Shown here: positions 1-3,900 of the stretch, piece by piece
Numbering within the stretch: position 1 is the stretch's first letter
Layout: each line of letters starts with the position of its first letter
From: Victivallales bacterium
GTDB lineage: Bacteria > Verrucomicrobiota > Lentisphaeria > Oligosphaerales > Oligosphaeraceae
Reading direction: 5' to 3'
Assembly: GCA_900771165.1 (NCBI GenBank)
Contig: CAAGMX010000259.1
Span: 1-6,682, forward strand
DNA length: 6,682 bases
The notes under the pieces: model-generated
What the model was told of the DNA's origin: nothing
The model's database searches: none
Seen by the model: only the letters and a program-made list of their open reading frames with translations
Program-made: the position numbers and the translations under genes

Positions 1-83
1 ACGCACGATGTCGTTAGAATCAAAGGGCGGGAACTATGGCTAATTCATTGTGAAACTTCCAGAAATAACGAAAAACGCAGAAA

Positions 84-269
84 ATGGAATCCATATTTTT
101 TTGTTTTTGTGGATTGTCTGTTGCTTTAAGAATCTTATTGGCAATACTTCCTGGGAAACATCCAATTATAGAAGCGATCCTGGTGTTTGTACATATTGTG
201 ATTGGGATTGTAATTCTAATTTTTCTCGTGTATCTACTCTTGTATTGTTTGTCTAGTTTGTTCCTATAA
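84..269 (+). CDS. possible small hydrophobic membrane protein (61 aa)
   Basis: This is a doubtful ORF of an unrecognised family. The product would be almost wholly hydrophobic, with two likely membrane segments: roughly residues 4-22 and 28-57, the second very rich in Ile, Leu and Val. Pro-Gly-Lys-His between them (about residues 23-26) would form a short turn. In favour are the coherent membrane pattern and an ATG start. Against it, no Shine-Dalgarno site precedes the ATG, an in-frame TAA lies just upstream at 66-68, and T-rich DNA produces hydrophobic ORFs by chance. Its TAA stop (267-269) sits inside the TATAAT proposed as promoter of the next gene. A GTG-started ORF in another frame (50-256) overlaps it and looks less protein-like. 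Confidence 0.25.
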   Translation: MESIFFCFCGLSVALRILLAILPGKHPIIEAILVFVHIVIGIVILIFLVYLLLYCLSSLFL

Positions 270-270
270 T
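240..270 (+). promoter_or_regulatory. candidate promoter of the GTPase operon
   Basis: A perfect TATAAT lies at 265-270. The best -35 I find is TTGTAT at 240-245, matching three of six consensus bases with a long 19-base spacer. A nearer TTGTTT at 245-250 leaves only 14 bases. Transcription would start near base 277 and give a leader of about 73 bases before the GTPase ATG. The -10 is convincing and the -35 weak. An AT-rich region produces TATAAT easily, so this is a sequence-only guess. Confidence 0.4.
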
Positions 271-336
271 TCTACGGAAATAATCTTTCCCCGTCAAAAT
301 CTCTTTACAAAAATTTCATAGGTAACATCATCCAAT

Positions 337-342
337 AGGAGG
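337..342 (+). promoter_or_regulatory. Shine-Dalgarno site of the GTPase gene
   Basis: A perfect AGGAGG sits seven bases before the ATG at 350. It fixes the start of the 690-residue GTPase and argues that the gene is well translated. Confidence 0.85.
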
Positions 343-349
343 ACAATCC

Positions 350-2422
350 ATGGATAGAATTCAGAAAGTCGGAGCAGAGATCAGTTGTTTTCAGGAGTAT
401 CTGCGGGGAATGCCTGCCGAGGAGTCCAGGGAGACGGCGCTCTCTCATGATTTCACGAAATACCAGGGCGAGGTACAGGAAGGTCTCAAGCGGCGCACCC
501 GGGCCATGGATACTCGTCGCTTCTTTGTGGTGACTGTGGGGGCCTTGAAGTCGGGCAAGTCCACCCTGATTAATGCCCTTGTGGGGCACCGTGTGAGTCC
601 GGATGGGACGGGAGCGGAAACCACGAAGAAGTGTTCTGTGATCATGTCGGAAGAGGAGGGGCATCCGGCGGGCATTACCTTGTATCGCTGCCCGGGGTTC
701 ACGACCCACGCCAAGGAGCGGAAGGAAGTGGAGGAGAGCGGCGAGAAGTTGACGGGCCTCCTCATGGAGTATTTCAAGGGGATCCGGGAATGGGATGCAG
801 AACTCAAGAAGCTCTTCGAGACGAGGTACTACAGTCTCCATCAGAAGAATCTGGATCCTGCAGGGAGAATGGATAATCTGGAGTATGTCCTTACTTCCGA
901 GGACTTTTCTGCTCTGCAGCAGTTCCGGGACTTTTTCATCGCCGAGATCCGGATCAAGGTGGATCCCCAGAAAAACTGCATTTTGAATCACCATAACCAC
1001 AAGATTGCCATTGTGGATATGCCGGGACTGGACGGGACCATGGCGGGGGTGGAAGCGCGGTCGGTGAGTTCGGCCTTCAATCCCGTGAACTACCTCCCGA
1101 AATTCTGCCACCTTTTCCTGTTGGTGCAGAGTTCCATTTCCGGATTGAACCGCACCACGGCGGACACGATTATGGCCTGGCGCTCTGAGAAGAGGAGCAC
1201 GCCGGTCTATCTGGTTTTCAATACCATTGAATCCAAGTCGGGATGGTATACAGAGGATGCGATGCTTGGGGTGAAGAACGTGTGTGAGAAGAGAGCGCAG
1301 AAGGAGCTGGAGAATCGCGGGGTCCGGTATAAGAGCTTCTTTTCCATCAATGCCGCCAAGGGGTGGGAGGCGTTGCAGGCCCAGGAATATGGGCGATGCT
1401 GGAAAGAGGGGAAGAAGGGTCCTGGCCTGTGGGAGGAATCCAAGGTCCAGGAATTGGAAGATGCCCTTTGCAAGGATTTCGATGAGCAGTTGGAGCGGAT
1501 CATCCAGGAGGATGCCCTGGATGGCATTTCTGCAAGCCTGCGGCAATATCAGGAAGAGTTGGAGACCATGGAGGACTCCATCAAAATGCGGCGCCAGGAT
1601 ATCATCCGGGAACAGCAGGATTGGGATAAGGTGGTGAAGTGTGTACGGGAGGTAAGCCGGTCGGTCCGACGGGATGAAATTGAAGAGCTGGCCGCCAAGT
1701 ATTGGGATAGTAAAATGATGGAGGCGGGCTCCAAGATTCATAATGCCATCATGGAAGGCATGGCATATCCTCTCACGGAGAAGGATAAGACGCAGTGCAA
1801 AGATTTTTGTGGGGAGATGGAGCTTCTGGCGGAGAAGGTGCGTAAAACTATTTCACGGTGCCATGTGGAGAATGGATTTGTGACGGAAATGAATTCTCTC
1901 CTGGAACGAAAATATTTGGAGTTCTACTCTGTGTTGGAAACCCAAATCGGGAAGCTGGAAGTCTCCGGGAATGAGGTGAATGTTAAAGAAGTGAAGGAGG
2001 AGATCAAGCGTTTTGGCATTTGGAAGGATGCCACCCAGGAGTTGCAGGAGCAGTTCCCCCATGAAGACCCGGACGGGTATCTGGACAAGAAAAACTATAA
2101 AGGCATTCTCCGTGGTCCTTGGACAGAGGGTGGGAGAAAGGAGAGAAGAGAAGATTTTGCCAATCGGTATGAGGATGGATACAAGAAATTATTGAAGACC
2201 GAGATCAAGGAAAAGCTAGTGGGGTACTGCGTGGTGGCGCAGGAGACCGGGGATTGTCTTTTGAACCGCCGCATCAATATGGTGATGGAGCATTTGCTGC
2301 AGGTGTGGGAGAGCAAGGGGAGAGCGCTGGAGGAGGAACTCCATCGGCTGGATGTCATTTTGCACCATATTCCTGAAATGCAGAAGCACATGGAGCTGAT
2401 CACGGCGAGTTGCCGGAGCTAA
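350..2422 (+). CDS. dynamin-like large GTPase (690 aa)
   Basis: A P-loop GTPase of the dynamin-like superfamily, expected to bind and hydrolyse GTP and work on or near a membrane. An N-terminal helical region (about 1-55) precedes G1, GALKSGKS at 64-71. The G2 threonine is probably T91 or T92, and G3 is DMPG at 223-226. About 130 residues separate G2 from G3, mostly charged helix (118-200), which suggests an inserted helical segment. The strand LVF (288-290) leads into N291-T-I-E where N/T-K-x-D is usual, so the base-recognition loop is degenerate. A likely coiled coil spans about 395-430, and the rest to 690 is charged and helical, as in dynamin stalks. No membrane segment is evident. The start is fixed by AGGAGG at 337-342. 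The next gene begins 30 bases downstream and encodes its likely membrane partner. The GTPase class is well supported. The cellular role is unknown: membrane remodelling, stress and phage tolerance are known for relatives, but none is shown here. Confidence 0.85.
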   Translation: MDRIQKVGAEISCFQEYLRGMPAEESRETALSHDFTKYQGEVQEGLKRRTRAMDTRRFFVVTVGALKSGKSTLINALVGHRVSPDGTGAETTKKCSVIMSEEEGHPAGITLYRCPGFTTHAKERKEVEESGEKLTGLLMEYFKGIREWDAELKKLFETRYYSLHQKNLDPAGRMDNLEYVLTSEDFSALQQFRDFFIAEIRIKVDPQKNCILNHHNHKIAIVDMPGLDGTMAGVEARSVSSAFNPVNYLPKFCHLFLLVQSSISGLNRTTADTIMAWRSEKRSTPVYLVFNTIESKSGWYTEDAMLGVKNVCEKRAQKELENRGVRYKSFFSINAAKGWEALQAQEYGRCWKEGKKGPGLWEESKVQELEDALCKDFDEQLERIIQEDALDGISASLRQYQEELETMEDSIKMRRQDIIREQQDWDKVVKCVREVSRSVRRDEIEELAAKYWDSKMMEAGSKIHNAIMEGMAYPLTEKDKTQCKDFCGEMELLAEKVRKTISRCHVENGFVTEMNSLLERKYLEFYSVLETQIGKLEVSGNEVNVKEVKEEIKRFGIWKDATQELQEQFPHEDPDGYLDKKNYKGILRGPWTEGGRKERREDFANRYEDGYKKLLKTEIKEKLVGYCVVAQETGDCLLNRRINMVMEHLLQVWESKGRALEEELHRLDVILHHIPEMQKHMELITASCRS

Positions 2423-2441
2423 TCCAGGCGTGTCAGCAAGG

Positions 2442-2447
2442 AAGGAG
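2442..2447 (+). promoter_or_regulatory. Shine-Dalgarno site of the DUF697-like gene
   Basis: AAGGAG lies five bases before the ATG at 2453, inside the 30-base gap after the GTPase stop. It supports this start and translation from the shared operon mRNA. Confidence 0.7.
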
Positions 2448-2452
2448 CGAGC

Positions 2453-3505
2453 ATGTTCAAGCGTCTGTTGTGGATAGTCCTGGGGGTGTTTTCCCTGGTG
2501 GGGATTGTGGTGTACTGGGGGAATGTTCTGGTCATCGGGGATCACCTGGGGCGGTTGTTCGGGGGCGGCGGGGTGCCCAATCCCTATGTGATGTGGACCT
2601 GGGATGTAGCGGTGGGGCTGGCTCCCTTCCTGCTGCTGGCCTGGGTTCTGGTGAGAAATCTCCTGGGGTATGGAGAGTTGAATCTCCAGGAGCTCTGCCA
2701 GGGGAACGATGAGGTGAAGATGACCAAGTTCATGGAGGGGCTCTGCGGGCAGAAGGAGGATCCGGAGTGCGTGCTGGACAAATACCAACTCCGGTCCATG
2801 TGCGGACACTATCTCCGGCATGGGAGCCGGGTGGACAAGGCGATGTTCCTCCAGGATTATTTCCAGCGCTGCGACCAGGAGGCCAGAAAGAAATCCCATG
2901 CCTATGCCCTTCTGGCCGCCGTCTCCGTGGTGCTCTCCCCGAAATCCGCCGGGGACACCCTGGCGCTGGTGGTGTGGCAGTGCCGCATTATCTCCTCCAC
3001 GTTGCGGGTCTACGGGGGACGTCCCCGGGCGATGACGGTGGTGCGGCTCTACGCCCGGGTGCTGATGCATTCTTTCCTGGTGGGCTCCCTGGACGAGGTG
3101 CTGGATCAGTTTGCCTTCGGCGCCGTGGACAACGTGAAGCTGATTTCCGTGGTCACCCAGGCCATTGCGGCCATTGCCACCTGCGTGAGGACGGCATCCC
3201 TCACTCGCTACTACATCGAGAATGGCATAGGGAACAACCGGAAGGAGGCGCTGAGCGCTTCCATGAAGGAGGTGCCGGCCGGGATTCTGGAGGTGCTGAC
3301 TTCCGAGGAAATGAAGATCGCCACGAAGAAGTTCTGGCATTGCACTGTGGAGATTTCCAAAGCGGTGGGGAAGAGCGCCTGGGAAGCCGTGAAGGGCTAT
3401 GCCAAGAACGTCATTTCCCTGTTCTCCTCGAAGAAGTCTGAGGAGGAGGACGGGGAGGAGTTCCCGGAAGAGGCTTCCGGGGCGGAGGAAGACGCCCTGG
3501 CGTAG
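2453..3505 (+). CDS. YcjF/DUF697-like membrane protein (350 aa)
   Basis: An inner-membrane protein, probably the partner of the GTPase upstream. Two strong hydrophobic segments (about residues 5-27 and 49-70) flank a short Gly-rich loop (38-43) and look like a transmembrane hairpin. A soluble helical part (75-148) follows. Then comes a region with the DUF697 pattern: hydrophobic helix 150-161, Ser-Pro at 162-163, an Asp (168) in a second hydrophobic stretch (168-177), the Tyr-Gly-x-Arg-Pro signature at 187-191, and another helix (193-215). A further hydrophobic stretch lies at 230-244. The C-terminus (329-350) is a strongly acidic tail. E. coli YcjF pairs with the GTPase YcjX in a similar two-gene order; here the partner is dynamin-like instead. 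The family link rests on remembered motif pattern, not a search. One rare AUA codon, at 3227-3229, encodes Ile259. Confidence 0.7.
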   Translation: MFKRLLWIVLGVFSLVGIVVYWGNVLVIGDHLGRLFGGGGVPNPYVMWTWDVAVGLAPFLLLAWVLVRNLLGYGELNLQELCQGNDEVKMTKFMEGLCGQKEDPECVLDKYQLRSMCGHYLRHGSRVDKAMFLQDYFQRCDQEARKKSHAYALLAAVSVVLSPKSAGDTLALVVWQCRIISSTLRVYGGRPRAMTVVRLYARVLMHSFLVGSLDEVLDQFAFGAVDNVKLISVVTQAIAAIATCVRTASLTRYYIENGIGNNRKEALSASMKEVPAGILEVLTSEEMKIATKKFWHCTVEISKAVGKSAWEAVKGYAKNVISLFSSKKSEEEDGEEFPEEASGAEEDALA

Positions 3506-3511
3506 TCTCCG

Positions 3512-3540
3512 CAGGAGGGAAGGGGGGGCTTTTCTTCCTG
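3512..3540 (+). terminator. 12-bp hairpin after the GTPase operon, possible terminator
   Basis: Bases 3512-3523 pair with 3529-3540 without a bulge. The stem has 12 pairs, including three G-U wobbles, around a loop of five G (3524-3528). It starts seven bases after the stop codon of the DUF697-like gene. No T-run follows (the next bases are GGAGGTGG), so it is not a standard intrinsic terminator. It may instead protect the mRNA 3' end or act with Rho. The pairing is seen in the sequence; the function is inferred. Confidence 0.4.
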
Positions 3541-3548
3541 GGAGGTGG

Positions 3549-3578
3549 TTGCAAACGGGGGGGGAGGTGTCACATTAA
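3549..3578 (+). promoter_or_regulatory. weak candidate promoter of the tRNA gene
   Basis: TTGCAA at 3549-3554 (four of six matches to the -35 consensus) and CATTAA at 3573-3578 (three of six) are 18 bases apart and end 12 bases before the mature tRNA. The position suits a tRNA promoter, but the -10 is poor. A run of eight G (3557-3564) fills part of the spacer. Confidence 0.25.
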
Positions 3579-3590
3579 CCGGGATTTCGC

Positions 3591-3666
3591 GGCCCCGTAG
3601 CTCAGTGGTTAGAGCAGGACTCTTATAAGGTCTTGGTCGCTGGTTCAAATCCAGCCGGGGCTACCA
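3591..3666 (+). tRNA. tRNA-Ile with anticodon UAU (reads AUA)
   Basis: A complete cloverleaf folds by hand. The acceptor stem 3591-3597 pairs with 3656-3662 (first pair G-U). The D stem is 3600-3603 with 3612-3615. The anticodon stem is 3617-3621 with 3629-3633. The loop CTTATAA (3622-3628) gives anticodon TAT at 3624-3626. The variable loop has five bases, and the T stem is 3639-3643 with 3651-3655 around TTCAAAT. The discriminator is A3663 and CCA is encoded at 3664-3666. U33 and A37 are present. UAU pairs with the isoleucine codon AUA. Bacteria usually read AUA with a CAU-anticodon tRNA whose C34 the enzyme TilS converts to lysidine. The D arm, variable loop and T arm recall that tRNA-Ile2 (E. 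coli ileX) as I remember it, which suggests a C34-to-T change on that scaffold. The fold and anticodon are certain; amino-acid identity is inferred from the anticodon. Confidence 0.95.
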
Positions 3667-3680
3667 GCGGGGGATTTATG

Positions 3681-3711
3681 ACATAACTCACTGCAACTCA
3701 AGGAGTTATGT
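3681..3711. repeat. nested inverted and direct repeats just after the tRNA
   Basis: A nine-base inverted repeat, ACATAACTC (3681-3689) and GAGTTATGT (3703-3711), encloses 13 bases. Within it AACTCA occurs twice (3685-3690 and 3695-3700). The second copy forms its own five-base inverted repeat with GAGTT (3703-3707) around AAG. The two stems share their right arm and so exclude each other. ATTTTG follows, a poor T-run. It may be a tRNA terminator or, given its place 15 bases beyond the tRNA, a recombinase recognition site. No integrase gene is in the window. Confidence 0.45.
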
Positions 3712-3719
3712 ATTTTGAC

Positions 3720-3731
3720 GCCCAAAAGGGC
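3720..3731. repeat. small GCCC-AAAA-GGGC palindrome
   Basis: A perfect four-base stem around AAAA lies nine bases after the larger inverted repeat. It is directly followed by A and a run of nine G (3733-3741). It is short enough to be chance, or it could be a second weak stop element after the tRNA. Confidence 0.2.
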
Positions 3732-3756
3732 AGGGGGGGGGAGAAGAGCTGTGTGA

Positions 3757-3782
3757 GGGGATGGGTAAAAAGGGGCTGGGGG
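3757..3782 (+). promoter_or_regulatory. G-quadruplex motif upstream of the secreted glycosidase gene
   Basis: Four G-runs on the plus strand (3757-3760, 3763-3765, 3772-3775, 3778-3782) are separated by loops of two, six and two bases. This satisfies the usual rule of four runs of at least three G with loops of one to seven. It ends two bases before the TATACT at 3785-3790 and covers the place where a -35 box would lie. A regulatory role is inference. Confidence 0.4.
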
Positions 3783-3784
3783 AT

Positions 3785-3790
3785 TATACT
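3785..3790 (+). promoter_or_regulatory. candidate -10 box of the secreted glycosidase gene
   Basis: TATACT matches five of six bases of the bacterial -10 consensus. No good -35 lies 16-18 bases upstream; that space is the G-rich motif. Transcription from about 3797 would give a leader of roughly 100 bases before the ATG at 3901. An activator-dependent promoter would fit the missing -35, but that is a guess. Confidence 0.35.
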
Positions 3791-3884
3791 ATTGGCCTGT
3801 GTTTTCTGAGGTGGGTTGGGCATGCGGGGGCATGACTGCTTTTGGGTCCTTCCACGGATTTTGGTGTCTTCTGTGAAACCTGTT

Positions 3885-3888
3885 GGAG
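3885..3888 (+). promoter_or_regulatory. weak ribosome binding site before the 3901 start
   Basis: GGAG lies 12 bases before the ATG at 3901, farther than ideal. An in-frame TGA at 3874-3876 rules out starts before it. The only alternative after it is a TTG at 3883, and the signal peptide begins cleanly at the ATG, so 3901 is preferred. Confidence 0.4.
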
Positions 3889-3900
3889 CGTAGCCGTATC

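Larger units (their letters stand above)
1..349. other. AT-rich leader with no firm gene
   Basis: This stretch is about 35% GC over its first 300 bases by hand count, far below the genes to its right. The first frame stays open from base 1 to a TAA at 127-129 (42 codons, beginning Thr-His-Asp-Val-Val-Arg). The second frame ends earlier, at a TAA at 41-43. Either could be the tail of a gene starting outside the window, and I cannot choose between them. The rest holds one doubtful hydrophobic ORF (84-269) and the promoter and ribosome binding site of the GTPase gene. I see no tRNA, CRISPR repeat or recognisable insertion-sequence end. Confidence 0.5.

Noticed and set aside
304..331. TTTACA at 304-309 with CATCAT at 326-331 as a promoter
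   Set aside because: Transcription would start on or after the Shine-Dalgarno site at 337-342, leaving no room for a leader. The TATAAT at 265-270 is better.
305..1741. A 478-codon open frame on the minus strand
   Set aside because: It lies opposite the GTPase N-terminal half, where the plus strand shows P-loop and DxPG motifs and a perfect Shine-Dalgarno site. The minus-strand product has no recognisable features.
2216..3340. A 374-codon open frame on the minus strand
   Set aside because: It spans the junction of the two plus-strand operon genes and has a composition typical of antisense reading (many His, Pro and Gln). No start signal is visible.
2767..3441. A 224-codon plus-strand frame inside the DUF697-like gene
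   Set aside because: It is an out-of-frame Gly/Arg-rich reading of a gene whose own frame has membrane helices and a Tyr-Gly-x-Arg-Pro motif.
3591..3666. CRISPR, riboswitch or suppressor-tRNA interpretations of the structured RNA
   Set aside because: The fold is a standard 76-base cloverleaf with CCA. The anticodon UAU is a sense anticodon, and there is no repeat-spacer pattern nearby.
3761..3835. A 24-codon ORF between the tRNA and the glycosidase gene
   Set aside because: Its ATG directly abuts the G-run with no ribosome-binding spacing, and it overlaps the quadruplex and -10 element. It is most likely chance.
3832..3876. A 14-codon leader-like ORF ending just before the glycosidase gene
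   Set aside because: A G-run precedes it, but the peptide shows no regulatory codon cluster and no attenuator hairpin follows.
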